Source of the DNA: Streptomyces sp. NBC_00234
GTDB lineage: Bacteria > Actinomycetota > Actinomycetes > Streptomycetales > Streptomycetaceae
NCBI RefSeq assembly: GCF_036195325.1
Contig: NZ_CP108101.1
Location: 7,998,001 to 8,062,000, forward strand
DNA: 64,000 bases
Reading direction: 5' to 3'
Shown: in pieces, positions 1-8,522 of the stretch
Layout of the letters: each line of letters opens with the position of its first letter
Position numbering within the stretch: position 1 is the first letter of the stretch
Position numbers and translations under genes: made by a program
Notes under the pieces: model-generated
The model's input: only the letters and a program-made list of their open reading frames with translations
The model's database searches: none
Told to the model about the DNA's origin: nothing

Positions 1-1691
1 CCGACCAGGCGACGTTGCGGCGAGTGGAACGCGACCTGGCGCTGACCGTCCGGCTGGTCGACCAGTCGCCGATCGGGCTGGCCGTCGTGGACACGAACCT
101 GCGGTACGTGATGGTCAACCCCGCGCTGGAGCGCATCAACGGCCTGCCCGCCAAGGAGCACCTCGGCCGGAGCGTGCGGGAGGTCCTGCCGTTCCTGGAC
201 GCCGACACGATCGAAGCCGCGATGCGGCAGGTCCTGTCCACCGGTGTTCCGCTGGTGGACCAGGACACCGTGGGCCGTACGCACGACGACCCCGATACCG
301 AGCATGCCTGGTCGGTCTCCTTCTACCGGCTGGAGGACTCCAGCGGGAAGGTGCTGGGCGTGGGCGTCTCGGCCGTGGACGTGACCGACCGCTACCGCGC
401 GGCCCGGGACGCCGAACGTGCCCGGCACCGCCTGACCGTGGTCGCCGAGGCGTCCGTGCGCATCGGCACCACGCTGGACCTGGTCCAGACCGCCCGTGAG
501 CTGGCCGATGTGGCCATTCCCGAGCTCGGCGACATGGGCGCGGTGGACGTTCTCGAAGCAGCGCTGAACGGGCACCGCAATCCGGACCCCTCCAACGGCC
601 CCGCGGTGTTCCGTGCCCTGGCCGTTGCCACCGCCTATCCCACCGACGCCGTCGCGGCAGCCGACCCGCCCGGCGAAGTGGCCCGCTACGACGCCGAGCG
701 GCTGATCGCCCGCTGCGTCAACACGCGCCGCCCCGTGATGGTCTCCCACGTGACCGAGGCGGATCTGCATCTCATAGCGCGCGACGCCCGCTCCGCCGCG
801 CTCCTCGCCGAGGCAGGCGTCCATTCCTATCTGGCCGTCCCGCTGATCGCCCGCGGGAAGGTCCTCGGGGCTCTCGACGTCGTACGCGCCCGAAACCCGC
901 TGCCCTTCACCGAGGACGACGCCACGCTGGCCGGCGAGCTGGCCGCCCGTGCCGCCGTCTGCATCGACAACGCCCGCTGGTACCAGGCACAACGCGATAC
1001 CGCACTCACCCTCCAGCGCAGTCTCCTGCCCGACCCGCCCCGGTCCCTCTACGGCCTGGAAGTCGCCTCCCGGTACCAGCCGGCCGGGGCCGCTGTCGAA
1101 GTGGGCGGCGACTGGTACGACGTCCTCCCGCTGTCCGGCGACCGCACCGCGCTCATCGTCGGCGATGTGATGGGCAGCGGAATCAACGCCGCCACCACCA
1201 TGGGGCGACTCCGGACCGCCACTCAGACGCTCGCCGGACTGGACCTGTCGCCTGCGGACGTCCTGCGCAACCTGGACAGGATCACCGCCGGACTCGACCC
1301 GTATATCGCCACCTGCATCTACGCGCTCTACGACCCGCACAGCGCGCACTGCCACATCTCCACCGCAGGTCACCTGCCTCCTGTTCGCATGCGGCCCGGA
1401 CACACACCCGAACTCCTCGACCTGCCCACCGGCGCGCCACTCGGCGTGGGAGGCGTTCCCTTTCGCACCACTACCGTCGACCTGGACCCGGGCGACCAGC
1501 TGCTCCTCTATACGGACGGCCTGGTCGAGACCCGTGACCAGGACATCGACACCCGTCTCGACGCCCTCCTCGCACTCCTCGACGGCCCGCACCGCGGCCT
1601 CGAGGACACCTGCGACCTCCTGCTGGACGCACTGCGTCACCCCGCCGACCACGACGACGTCGCGCTGCTCATCGCTCGCATCCGCCGCTGA
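1..1691 (+). CDS. PAS-GAF-PP2C (SpoIIE-type) serine phosphatase, 5' end missing
   Basis: The reading frame is open back to the first base, and the first possible start (TTG at 15) lies just before a PAS domain, so this is probably the C-terminal part of a longer protein. Visible order from the TTG: PAS about residues 10-120 (QSPIGLAVVDTNLRYVMVN), GAF about 140-320 (VHSYLAVPLIARGKVLGALD), then a PP2C/SpoIIE phosphatase from about 335 to 558. The phosphatase motifs GGDWYDVLPL and VGDVMGSGINAA carry metal-binding Asp residues, and a late Asp sits in HDDVALLIARI. Such proteins are usually cytosolic sensors that dephosphorylate anti-sigma-factor antagonists or other partners; the ligand is unknown. 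No partner regulator lies beside it here. The N-terminal domains (more PAS, or a kinase-like ATPase) cannot be seen. Confidence 0.9.
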   Translation, partial: DQATLRRVERDLALTVRLVDQSPIGLAVVDTNLRYVMVNPALERINGLPAKEHLGRSVREVLPFLDADTIEAAMRQVLSTGVPLVDQDTVGRTHDDPDTEHAWSVSFYRLEDSSGKVLGVGVSAVDVTDRYRAARDAERARHRLTVVAEASVRIGTTLDLVQTARELADVAIPELGDMGAVDVLEAALNGHRNPDPSNGPAVFRALAVATAYPTDAVAAADPPGEVARYDAERLIARCVNTRRPVMVSHVTEADLHLIARDARSAALLAEAGVHSYLAVPLIARGKVLGALDVVRARNPLPFTEDDATLAGELAARAAVCIDNARWYQAQRDTALTLQRSLLPDPPRSLYGLEVASRYQPAGAAVEVGGDWYDVLPLSGDRTALIVGDVMGSGINAATTMGRLRTATQTLAGLDLSPADVLRNLDRITAGLDPYIATCIYALYDPHSAHCHISTAGHLPPVRMRPGHTPELLDLPTGAPLGVGGVPFRTTTVDLDPGDQLLLYTDGLVETRDQDIDTRLDALLALLDGPHRGLEDTCDLLLDALRHPADHDDVALLIARIRR

Positions 1692-1947
1692 TCGGGTGCC
1701 GGGCTCGAAGCCGTACGACGACACGCATCGCCGTCGGCGTCGAGCAACAACTGTCCGGCCCCTCCCTGGCGATGGAAGGCACAGCGCACGAGGTCCGGTG
1801 AGGGCGCAGCGATGGAGGAGCCTTGCGATGCCCGGCGGCTTCGGCGAGTGGCTGCGTCCCTCGCCCGGACGGGACCTGGTCGAGTCATCCCTGTGCGTGC
1901 TGATTACCGTGGAGAGGTGGTTGCCTTGATCGAGAGGACGGGGCCTC

Positions 1948-2613
1948 GTGGATGTGTACGAAGCGGTGGACAGTCGCCGGGCCGTGCGGGCCTTCAGTGA
2001 CGAGCCCGTTCCCAAGGACGTACTCGAACGCGTGCTGGCTGCAGCCGCGCGTGCTCCGTCGAGTGGGAACCTCCAGCCGTGGCACGTGTACGTCGTGGCC
2101 GGCGAGCCCCTGGCCGAGCTGAAGAGACGCGCGACGGCCAGGGCGCTGGCGGGAGACCCGGGTGACGAGCGGGAGTACCCGATGTACCCGTCCGGACTGG
2201 CCTCGCCGTATCTGGACCGCTTCGCCGCCGCGGCCGCCCAGAGGTACAAAGCGCTGGGAATCGAGCGCGACGATCCCGACAGGCCCATGAAGATCGGCGC
2301 CTTGAACGCGCAGGCGTTCGGGGCGCCGGTCGTCCTGTTCTGCTACCTCGACCGGACGATGGGGCCCGGACAGTGGGGGGATGCCGGGATGTACTTGCAG
2401 ACGGTCATGCTGCTGCTGCGGGCCGAAGGCTTGCACAGCTGCCCCCAGGTGATGTGGACGATGTGTCGCAGGACCGTCAGCCAGACGGTCGGTGCCGATG
2501 ACGGGCTCATACTGTTCTGCGGTGTCGCGGTGGGTTTCGAGAAGGACGGTGTGCCACAACTGCCCGCCGGGCGGGCGGACATGGCGGAGACGGTGAGCTT
2601 CATCGGAATGTGA
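1948..2613 (+). CDS. Nitroreductase family protein
   Basis: 221 residues, normal for an FMN-dependent nitroreductase (NfsA/NfsB/FRP fold). The N-terminal SRRAVRAFSDEPVP and APSSGNLQPWHVYVV are the usual FMN-phosphate and isoalloxazine contact motifs, and GVAVGFEKDG near the C-terminus is the typical closing segment. These cytosolic enzymes reduce nitro compounds, quinones or flavins with NAD(P)H; the substrate is unknown. The start is GTG at 1948, preceded by GAGAGGACGGGG; no better in-frame start lies upstream. It stands alone, about 260 bases after the phosphatase gene, with no obvious operon partner. Confidence 0.85.
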   Translation: MDVYEAVDSRRAVRAFSDEPVPKDVLERVLAAAARAPSSGNLQPWHVYVVAGEPLAELKRRATARALAGDPGDEREYPMYPSGLASPYLDRFAAAAAQRYKALGIERDDPDRPMKIGALNAQAFGAPVVLFCYLDRTMGPGQWGDAGMYLQTVMLLLRAEGLHSCPQVMWTMCRRTVSQTVGADDGLILFCGVAVGFEKDGVPQLPAGRADMAETVSFIGM

Positions 2614-2707
2614 CCGCTGGGCAGGCAGTCACGACCCTCAGGACCGCCCCCTTGGCGCCGCGGCTCGGCCGGCCGGTTGTCCCTGCCCAGCACGGTCGCT
2701 CACGTGA

Positions 2708-2736
2708 TCGACTGCTCGGAAGGGCTGCCCTACCAT
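2708..2736 (+). promoter_or_regulatory. Candidate leaderless promoter for the GNAT gene
   Basis: TCGACT (2708-2713), 17-base spacer, TACCAT (2731-2736), then six bases to the ATG at 2743. The transcript would begin at or next to the start codon, and no Shine-Dalgarno sequence is present. Confidence 0.4.
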
Positions 2737-2742
2737 TGATCC

Positions 2743-3291
2743 ATGTCCACGATGTCGTCACGGGTTGAACTGTGCCCGCTCACCCTCGCCGACCAGGATG
2801 AGTTCTGCTCGCTCGTGAGGGCCAGCACCGAGCTCCATGTGCCCTGGATGCAGCTGCCCGCGACCGCGGAGGAGTTCCAGGCGTGGATGCGCCGCTTCAG
2901 CGAGGGCAGCAACCTGGGTTATGTGATCCGCGTTCAGGAAACCGGCGCGGCTGCCGGCATGGTCAACATCAACTCGATCATCCGGGGCCGTTATCAGGGC
3001 GCGTCCCTCGGCTATGCGGCCTTCGCCCCGTCTGCGGGGCGGGGTTACATGACGGAAGGGCTCACCATCGCCCTGCGGCACGCCTTCAACGACCTGCGGC
3101 TCCACCGGCTGGAGGCGAACATTCAGCCGGCAAACAAGGCGTCTTTGGCCTTGGTCCAGCGCCTGGGCTTTCGATACGAGGGTATGTCGCCCGACTATCT
3201 CTATATCAACGGGTCCTGGCGCGACCACGAACGTTGGTCCATCACCGCACCATCTCCGTGGACGCCCGATCCTTCCCTTCCCGCGGTCTAG
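2743..3291 (+). CDS. GNAT acetyltransferase, RimJ/RimL-like
   Basis: 182 residues. It shows the RimJ/RimL-type N-acetyltransferase layout: an N-terminal substrate region, LGYAAFAPSAGRGYMTEGL around residues 87-105 (a variant of the acetyl-CoA pyrophosphate loop), LHRLEANIQPANKASLALVQRLGFRYEG around 125-150, and LYINGSWRDHERWSI near the end. It probably acetylates an N-terminus or a small amine with acetyl-CoA in the cytosol; the target cannot be read from sequence. The ATG follows a plausible -10 box by six bases, suggesting a leaderless transcript. Monocistronic. Confidence 0.85.
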   Translation: MSTMSSRVELCPLTLADQDEFCSLVRASTELHVPWMQLPATAEEFQAWMRRFSEGSNLGYVIRVQETGAAAGMVNINSIIRGRYQGASLGYAAFAPSAGRGYMTEGLTIALRHAFNDLRLHRLEANIQPANKASLALVQRLGFRYEGMSPDYLYINGSWRDHERWSITAPSPWTPDPSLPAV

Positions 3292-3429
3292 GCATTTCGT
3301 CTGCGGTCACAGCCCGTGGAGGGCGGCGATGGTGACGGCCGCTCCGTGGCGGACCGAGATCTCGCCGAATGGGCGAGTGGGTGTCAGAGGCCGACCTGCG
3401 ATGCGCAGCCGGCTCCGCCGCCGCAGCAC

Positions 3430-3652
3430 CCGCACACGATTCCCCAGCGGGCCGATTCAGGCCCGCAACCGGAATCCGGCGCGGCACCCACGGCGGCCGA
3501 CCTTCGACCGCGAGATCTACAAGCACCGTAACGTCGTGGAACGGTGCTTCAACCGCTCGAAACAGTGGCGCGGCATTGCCACCCGATACGACGAGACCGC
3601 CGTGTCCTGCAAGGCGGCCGTCACCCTCGCATCACTCCTGATGTGGGCGTGA
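3430..3652 (+). pseudogene. C-terminal remnant of an IS5-family transposase
   Basis: Translation of about 3476-3652 gives PTFDREIYKHRNVVERCFNR followed by SKQWRGIATRYDETA and ends in AVTLASLLMWA. This is the usual C-terminus of Streptomyces IS5-type DDE transposases, including the catalytic Glu of NVVERCFNR. The catalytic Asp residues and the whole N-terminal half are absent, so the copy is dead. I see no intact terminal inverted repeats. It lies between the GNAT gene and the 3' end of the MarR gene. Confidence 0.75.
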
Positions 3653-3669
3653 CATCCGACGGTTGAACC

Positions 3670-4170
3670 TTAGTGGCCCCCTGTGGGGTCCGCCGTTTCG
3701 TCGACCAGTTCCCAGAGGGTGGCGCGGCATTCGGCCAGGCGCCGGTCGCCGATCCGGTCGACCCACTGGCGGTCGATGTTCTCCGCGCTGCGCCGGGCGA
3801 CCTCGGCGGCGGTGATTCCGTCGGGGGTGAAGTCGACGATCTTGGCTCGCGCGTCTGCCGGGTCGCGCCGGCGGTGGAGGTAGCCCTTCGCCACCAGTTC
3901 GTCGACCAGGGGGCCGACGGTCTGCTTGGTGCTTCCGAGGCGTTCGGCGATCTCGGTGACGCGGGCCCCGTCGCCATGGCCGAGCGCCGCGAAGATCCGC
4001 AGGTGCGCGGGGCGCAGATCCGTGATGCCTTCACCGGCGAGGTCGCCTTGCACCCGGTCAGTGACGATCGCGGCGAGCCGGCGCGCCAGCGCGCCGAGCC
4101 GTGAGTCCGGTTCCAGGCGGGTGTCGGCGAGCTGACCGGTGTCTGCGGGGGAATGCGGGTTCCTCGGCAT
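3670..4170 (-). CDS. MarR-family transcriptional regulator
   Basis: 166 residues with a winged-helix MarR core about 45-135: RPAHLRIFAALGHGDGARV, then the recognition helix GSTKQTVGPLVDELVAKGYL and the wing RRRDPADARAKIVDFTPDG. MarR proteins bind DNA as dimers and usually repress their own gene and a divergent neighbour, releasing it when a small ligand binds. ATG start at 4170. The divergent small membrane protein at 4286 is the likely target, and two copies of a 12-base site lie in the 115-base gap. The ligand is unknown. Confidence 0.9.
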   Translation of the reverse strand: MPRNPHSPADTGQLADTRLEPDSRLGALARRLAAIVTDRVQGDLAGEGITDLRPAHLRIFAALGHGDGARVTEIAERLGSTKQTVGPLVDELVAKGYLHRRRDPADARAKIVDFTPDGITAAEVARRSAENIDRQWVDRIGDRRLAECRATLWELVDETADPTGGH

Positions 4171-4209
4171 GGTCAGGTCACCATACCTTCCCTAAATAGT
4201 CAGGTGACC
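4171..4209. promoter_or_regulatory. Paired MarR operator-like sites
   Basis: GGTCAGGTCACC (4171-4182) and AGTCAGGTGACC (4198-4209) repeat the pattern GTCAGGTSACC with 27-base spacing in the gap between the divergent MarR and membrane-protein genes. The first copy touches the MarR start codon. Position and repetition suggest autorepression; no binding data. Confidence 0.5.
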
Positions 4210-4285
4210 GTACTGTTCGTGCCCTGAAGCCAGCCGAGCGGATCCGCTACCGGAACCGCCGGCACCACCGGAAGGAACACCCGCG

Positions 4286-4678
4286 ATGAACACCCCACCC
4301 CGGGCGCACTCGCCCCTCCCGCAGGCCGCCAGGGTGCTGGCGGGCCTGCTCCTGCTGTCCGGCGTCACCCACCTCGCACAACTCGCCGTCTACCAGCACG
4401 AGGCGAACGTGCTGGGTGCCGCCGGATTCGGCGCCGTGTACTTCATGATCGGCATCGCGATCCTCAGGCGATGGCCTGCCGCGCTCCACCTCGCGGCAAT
4501 GCTCCCCACGATCGGCGGTCTGCTCGGCATCTACCGTTTCTTCTTCCTCCACACGAACCCCTTCAGCGTGTGGCACGTCGCCCTCGACCTGATCATCGTG
4601 CCGCTGGCCGTGACCCTCCTGGCCCGCCGGCGCACAGAACCCGCCGGAGCCCCTTCCGGCTCACCGGCCAGCCTCTGA
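4286..4678 (+). CDS. Small integral membrane protein, four predicted helices
   Basis: 130 residues, about four hydrophobic segments (roughly 14-32, 42-60, 63-84 and 93-112) with short polar ends. I do not recognise a named family with certainty; it resembles small DoxX/DUF-type actinobacterial membrane proteins. ATG start at 4286, preceded by GGAAGG at good distance. It faces the MarR gene and is the likely target of that regulator, so it may help in ligand export or membrane stress, but that is inference. Confidence 0.7.
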   Translation: MNTPPRAHSPLPQAARVLAGLLLLSGVTHLAQLAVYQHEANVLGAAGFGAVYFMIGIAILRRWPAALHLAAMLPTIGGLLGIYRFFFLHTNPFSVWHVALDLIIVPLAVTLLARRRTEPAGAPSGSPASL

Positions 4679-5000
4679 AACGCGTCCCGAAAACCCGCGG
4701 CACGACGGCCCGCGACGGAACGGGCCCATGCCGGGCTCGCGGGGTCCGGTGCGCGCTCCCCCCGAGCTCTCGGCTTCGCTCGAGCAGGGAGGGGCCCCCT
4801 CCGGCCGTGTCGTCCATCACCCAAGCTCCGCGTTGCCTCGATCCTCCGCCTTGCAGCTGCACGCACCGGACCCCGCTCCTTGATCCGGCCTGATGCAAAC
4901 GAAAGACCCTAGGGGGCGGTCCAGGGTCTTGCCGGATACCGGGCGGCGTGCACGCGGACGATGCTCGAGACCTCGGACAAGGTGAGGGGCAGTTGCTGTG
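4679..5000. other. Intergenic region of about 320 bases with two hairpins
   Basis: No coding region is convincing. It contains the hairpin repeat at 4757-4797 and a second inverted repeat, AAGACCCT (4903-4910) with AGGGTCTT (4923-4930), about 70 bases before the peptidase start. The latter could be a leader hairpin or a weak terminator. Confidence 0.5.
4757..4797. repeat. Streptomyces-type dispersed hairpin repeat
   Basis: CCCCCGAGC, then TCTCGGCTTC, then GCTCGAGCAGGGAGGGG: a C-rich arm and a G-rich arm around CGAGC/GCTCG. I recall the core GAGCTCTCGGCTTCGCTCGA as very common between genes in Streptomyces genomes. It occurs once in this window. It may act as a terminator or be a small non-autonomous repeat. 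Confidence 0.55.
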
Positions 5001-6551
5001 ATGGACAGTCATGCATCGCGTGAACGGCGTAGCCGCCGAGGGAGAGGGCGGTCGCACCTTGCCTGGGGTGCGGTGTTGGCTTTAACGGCCAGTTTCGCAG
5101 GCGTGGAGAGCGCGAGCGGGGTGCAAGGCCGAGGAACGGATGCGGCGAGTGAGGGGCGGGTGCCCGGGCCTGCTGGAGCGGGTTCGCATATCGGGTGGAA
5201 GCCCTGCGAGGGCGATGCCTCGGCGGAGTGCGGCGCACTCTCGGTGCCGGTGGACTGGGGCAAGCCGGACGGTGAACGGTTCGACCTCCAGCTCGCCCGG
5301 CGGAGGGCCACGGGCCCCGCGCGGGTCGGCTCCATGGTGTTCGGGCCCGGCGGACCCGGGGATTCGGGCGTGGACCGGATCGTGGGGACGGGCAAGATGG
5401 GCCGCTTCAGCGACAACCTCCGCAGCCGGTTCGACATCGTCAGTTTCGATCCGCGCGGTGTGGGGCTCAGCAACCCGGTCCGTTGCTCGAAAGAGCTCCT
5501 GGACAGGCGTCCGTCGCCGGTCATGAAGAGCCAGGCAGAGTTCGACGCCACGGTGAAGTACAACCGCGACCTGCGAGAGGACTGCAGGAAGAACACCGCG
5601 AACGGACTCTTCGACCACGTCGACACCCTCAGCACGGTCAAGGATCTCGACGCCGTCCGGGCAGCTCTCGGTGAGAAGTCCCTCACCTTCCACGGCAGTT
5701 CGTACGGAACGCTGCTCGGCGAGCAGTACGCGGAGCAGTATCCGAAGCGGGTCCGTGCCCTGGTCCTGGAGTCCGTGGTGGACCACAGCCTGGGCACGAG
5801 GGAGTTCCTCTCCACGCAGGCCGCCACGCTCCAGGACTCCTTCGACGAATTCGTGGCCTGGTGCGAACGGACCGGGAGCTGCGCCCTGCACGGCTCGGAC
5901 GTGCGGGCACGCTGGGCGGTTCTGCTAGACCGCGCCGAACGGGGGAAGCTGGCGGACAACGGCACCGCCCTGACCCCGTTCGACCTCAACGTCATGGTGA
6001 TGAAGCGCCTGTACGGCCCCGAGTGGACGAGGCTCGGCGAGTACCTGCGGGGGCTGGAGGGGAGCCGGCCGGAAGTGACGCGAACGGCCGGAACGGCCGA
6101 GGAGAGGTCGGAACCCACGCTCGGGGCGCAGCCATTCGAGATCTTCTGTCAGGACTGGAGTCTGCCCGTCCGCGGCTACCAGGGGTACGCACGGGAACTG
6201 CGCCACGTCGGCAGGATCGCCCCGGACATGAAGTACCCCCGCGCTCTGATGTCCGTATCTGCCTGCCTCGGCGCACCCGAGCCGGACAACCCGCAGCACC
6301 GGCTCAAGGTGAGGGACAGCAGTCCCATCCTGCTCACCAACTCGGCTCACGACCCGGCGTCCGGCTACAACTGGGCCACCCATGTAGCCGAGCAGCTCGG
6401 CAGGAACGCGGTCCTGCACACCCACGAGGGCTGGGGTCATGGCACGTACAGCAGCAGCCCCTGTGCGCAGGAGATGATCGACGCCTATCTGATCTCGCTG
6501 AAGGTCCCACCCCGCGGAGCCAGTTGCCCCGCCGTCGAGCCCGTCGGGTGA
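5001..6551 (+). CDS. Secreted tripeptidyl aminopeptidase-type alpha/beta hydrolase (peptidase S33)
   Basis: 516 residues from the ATG at 5001 (a GTG lies directly before it at 4998); GAGGGG is about 11 bases upstream. An Arg-rich N-terminus and the hydrophobic stretch AWGAVLALTASFAGV form a signal peptide. The alpha/beta hydrolase core begins with MVFGPGGPGDSG (oxyanion region); the nucleophile elbow is HGSSYGT with Ser234; the acid is the Asp of TNSAHDPASGY and the base the His of EGWGHGTY. C-terminal Cys residues in ICQDWS-type context and SSSPCAQE are typical of the Streptomyces Tap/SlpD/SlpE group, which removes tripeptides or other short N-terminal peptides outside the cell. Monocistronic; a short hairpin lies in its upstream region. 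Confidence 0.9.
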   Translation: MDSHASRERRSRRGRGRSHLAWGAVLALTASFAGVESASGVQGRGTDAASEGRVPGPAGAGSHIGWKPCEGDASAECGALSVPVDWGKPDGERFDLQLARRRATGPARVGSMVFGPGGPGDSGVDRIVGTGKMGRFSDNLRSRFDIVSFDPRGVGLSNPVRCSKELLDRRPSPVMKSQAEFDATVKYNRDLREDCRKNTANGLFDHVDTLSTVKDLDAVRAALGEKSLTFHGSSYGTLLGEQYAEQYPKRVRALVLESVVDHSLGTREFLSTQAATLQDSFDEFVAWCERTGSCALHGSDVRARWAVLLDRAERGKLADNGTALTPFDLNVMVMKRLYGPEWTRLGEYLRGLEGSRPEVTRTAGTAEERSEPTLGAQPFEIFCQDWSLPVRGYQGYARELRHVGRIAPDMKYPRALMSVSACLGAPEPDNPQHRLKVRDSSPILLTNSAHDPASGYNWATHVAEQLGRNAVLHTHEGWGHGTYSSSPCAQEMIDAYLISLKVPPRGASCPAVEPVG

Positions 6552-6589
6552 GGTGGCGGCCGGCCCCGGACGTTGGCCGTCACCGGCCC

Positions 6590-6620
6590 TTGACCTAGAG
6601 CGCTGTCCAGCATCTAGCGT
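6590..6620 (+). promoter_or_regulatory. Candidate leaderless promoter for the SDR gene
   Basis: TTGACC (6590-6595) and TAGCGT (6615-6620) with a 19-base spacer, then seven bases to the ATG at 6628. This fits a housekeeping-type promoter making a leaderless mRNA and supports that start codon. Confidence 0.5.
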
Positions 6621-6627
6621 CTCCTCC

Positions 6628-7590
6628 ATGACGACACCTCAGCACAAGATCGGATCGGGCTTCGGTGCCCGGAGCACCACGGACGACGTTCTGAACGGGA
6701 TCGACCTGTCCGGCAGCACCGCGATCGTCACCGGCGGCTACTCGGGGCTCGGTCTGGAGACAACGCGCGCTCTGGCGGAAGCCGGTGCACACGTCGTCGT
6801 CCCCGCCCGGCGACGGGAGATCGCTCAGGAGGCGGTTCAGGGCATCGACGGCGTCGAGACCGACGACCTCGACCTGTCCGACCTCGACAGCGTCCGCGGT
6901 TTCGCCGAGCGGTTCCTGGCCTCGGGTCGCTCGGTCGACATCGTGATCAACAACGCTGGGGTCATGGCCTGCCCCGAGACGCGTGTCGGCCCGGGGTGGG
7001 AGGCCCAGTTCGCCACCAACCACCTCGGACACTTCGCGCTGATCAACCATCTCTGGCCGGCGATCGCCCGTGGTGGCGCGCGTGTGGTGGCCGTGTCCTC
7101 CGGCGCCCACGGCATCACCGGGGTGCGCTGGGACGACGTGCAGTTCGAGCGCGGCTACGACAGGTGGCAGGCGTACGGGCAGGCGAAGACGGCGAACGTG
7201 CTGTTCGCGGTGCAGCTCGATGCGCTCGGCCGCGACTCCGGAGTCAGAGCGTTCGCGCTGCATCCGGGCAGCATCCTCACCCCGCTGCAGCGCCATCTCG
7301 CGAAGGCGGAGATGGTCGACGCGGGCTGGATCGACGAGAGCGGCAACCCGACCGATCCCACCTTCAAGACGCCCGGGCAGGGCGCGGCGACGCAGGTGTG
7401 GGCGGCGACGTCCCCCCAGCTGGAGGGCATGGGCGGCGTCTACTGCGAGGACTGCGACGTAGCCGAACCGGCGGACGACGGCTCGGAAGGCGGCGTGCAC
7501 GCACACGCGATCGACCCCGAGCAGGCCGCGCGCCTGTGGGCGCTGTCGGCCGAACTCACGGGCGTCGACGCCTTCTCGGCGGCAACCTGA
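6628..7590 (+). CDS. Short-chain dehydrogenase/reductase, retinol-dehydrogenase-like
   Basis: 320 residues. The Rossmann motif TGGYSGLG (about 35-42), NNAGV, and the catalytic pair in YGQAKTANVLF (YxxxK) are present, with Ser in VAVSSGAHG; this is a complete classical SDR catalytic set. The long C-terminal part and ALHPGSILTPLQRH resemble the oxidoreductase group annotated as retinol or protochlorophyllide dehydrogenase-like. It should reduce or oxidise an alcohol or ketone with NADP(H) in the cytosol; the substrate is unknown. An in-frame start at 6553 exists, but the ATG at 6628 aligns with the family start and with a leaderless promoter. Confidence 0.88.
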   Translation: MTTPQHKIGSGFGARSTTDDVLNGIDLSGSTAIVTGGYSGLGLETTRALAEAGAHVVVPARRREIAQEAVQGIDGVETDDLDLSDLDSVRGFAERFLASGRSVDIVINNAGVMACPETRVGPGWEAQFATNHLGHFALINHLWPAIARGGARVVAVSSGAHGITGVRWDDVQFERGYDRWQAYGQAKTANVLFAVQLDALGRDSGVRAFALHPGSILTPLQRHLAKAEMVDAGWIDESGNPTDPTFKTPGQGAATQVWAATSPQLEGMGGVYCEDCDVAEPADDGSEGGVHAHAIDPEQAARLWALSAELTGVDAFSAAT

Positions 7591-7604
7591 CGTGTGGAGC
7601 AGCA

Positions 7605-7895
7605 TCAGATCGGTGCTGCGTTGCGGGCCGTGATCGGCGCTCGTGAACGCCTCGCGATGTCGTGCTGGCTGAACCAAGTGGGGCGGTGTTCCTCCGCCCA
7701 GGCGGATGCGGCGTCGATGCGGTCCACAAGCGCCAAGAGGGGTTCAGGTGCGGGACCGCAGCTGAACCGCACGAGGAAGCCTTCGGCGTCGGCGGCCCAC
7801 CCATCCCATAGGAATCCAGGTCGAGGGCTTGTTCGGCGGGTCGCTTCCGGCTGGCCGAACCTGCCTGGTCCTCGCGTGCCAATGACCGCCACCAT
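7605..7895 (-). CDS. Small hypothetical protein
   Basis: 96 residues, ATG at 7895. I do not recognise it. The C-terminal two thirds (GFLWDGWAADAEGFLVRFSC, then ALVDRIDAASAWAEEHRP) looks like real protein, with balanced composition. It lies 61 bases downstream of, and in the same direction as, the DUF4265 gene, so the two could share a transcript. It may also be a decayed fragment. No ribosome binding site stands out. Confidence 0.35.
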   Translation of the reverse strand: MVAVIGTRGPGRFGQPEATRRTSPRPGFLWDGWAADAEGFLVRFSCGPAPEPLLALVDRIDAASAWAEEHRPTWFSQHDIARRSRAPITARNAAPI

Positions 7896-7956
7896 CTGCC
7901 GAGCCGGACCTACTTCTCATCGCGGGCATCTTCCGCCGGTCCGCCGGCTGAGCTGC

Positions 7957-8418
7957 TCAGGGGGAGTCCGCTTGATCTCCATTGCCGAACCACCACTCGA
8001 CCCCATCGATACCTGCGACCCAGGTGTCCATCACCTGCTCGATCGCAGGCAGGCCGCGCTCGCGCACGACAGTGACGACGATGAAGCGCAGATCCGGCGG
8101 CGCCTCTGCCAAGCCCCCGAGCTCCTCGACCGCGTGCCTGAGTTCCGCAAAGGACTCGGGGCTGAAGTGGCCGTGGCCGGCCGTCTGGATGCACAGGTTC
8201 CTGCCCTGCTCGACGACCTCGAACTGGCCGTCGTCGGCGACCCGCAGGACATCACCCGCCGCGCATCCTAGGACCAGGCCCGGACTGCCTCCCAGCTCGA
8301 ATAGGTCGGAATGCACCTGCCGGGCGGGCAGTACCTCGAACACCGGGCTCCCGGGTGCGGCGTGACCAGCGAGAAGGCGTATGTGAGTGCCGGGCATCGG
8401 CTGTGGATCGGGCGTCAT
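7957..8418 (-). CDS. DUF4265 domain protein
   Basis: 153 residues. PVFEVLPARQVHSDLFELGG followed by SPGLVLGCAAGDVLRV is the characteristic DUF4265 N-terminus, and FIVVTVVRERGLPAIEQVMD the second half. The function of the family is unknown; members are small cytosolic actinobacterial proteins sometimes found near toxin-immunity or contact-dependent loci. The C-terminus (EWWFGNGDQADSP) is a little shorter than I would expect. ATG start at 8418 without a strong ribosome binding site. Confidence 0.7.
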   Translation of the reverse strand: MTPDPQPMPGTHIRLLAGHAAPGSPVFEVLPARQVHSDLFELGGSPGLVLGCAAGDVLRVADDGQFEVVEQGRNLCIQTAGHGHFSPESFAELRHAVEELGGLAEAPPDLRFIVVTVVRERGLPAIEQVMDTWVAGIDGVEWWFGNGDQADSP

Positions 8419-8509
8419 GCGTGTGATCGTCCCACAGGCATCTGACCGTCCGGCCTGCGGCGATCCAAGAACAAAAGGGGGACAGGGGGACCGGCTCAGG
8501 GTGCTCCAT

Positions 8510-8515
8510 TAGGGT
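8510..8515 (+). promoter_or_regulatory. -10 box of a leaderless transcript
   Basis: TAGGGT lies seven bases before the ATG at 8523, with no Shine-Dalgarno sequence between. A clear -35 is not visible. Confidence 0.35.
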
Positions 8516-8522
8516 TCCGGTC

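Noticed and set aside
1812..2000. A 62-codon frame overlapping the start of the nitroreductase gene
   Set aside because: No ribosome binding site, no family, and it overlaps the conserved N-terminus of the nitroreductase in another frame.
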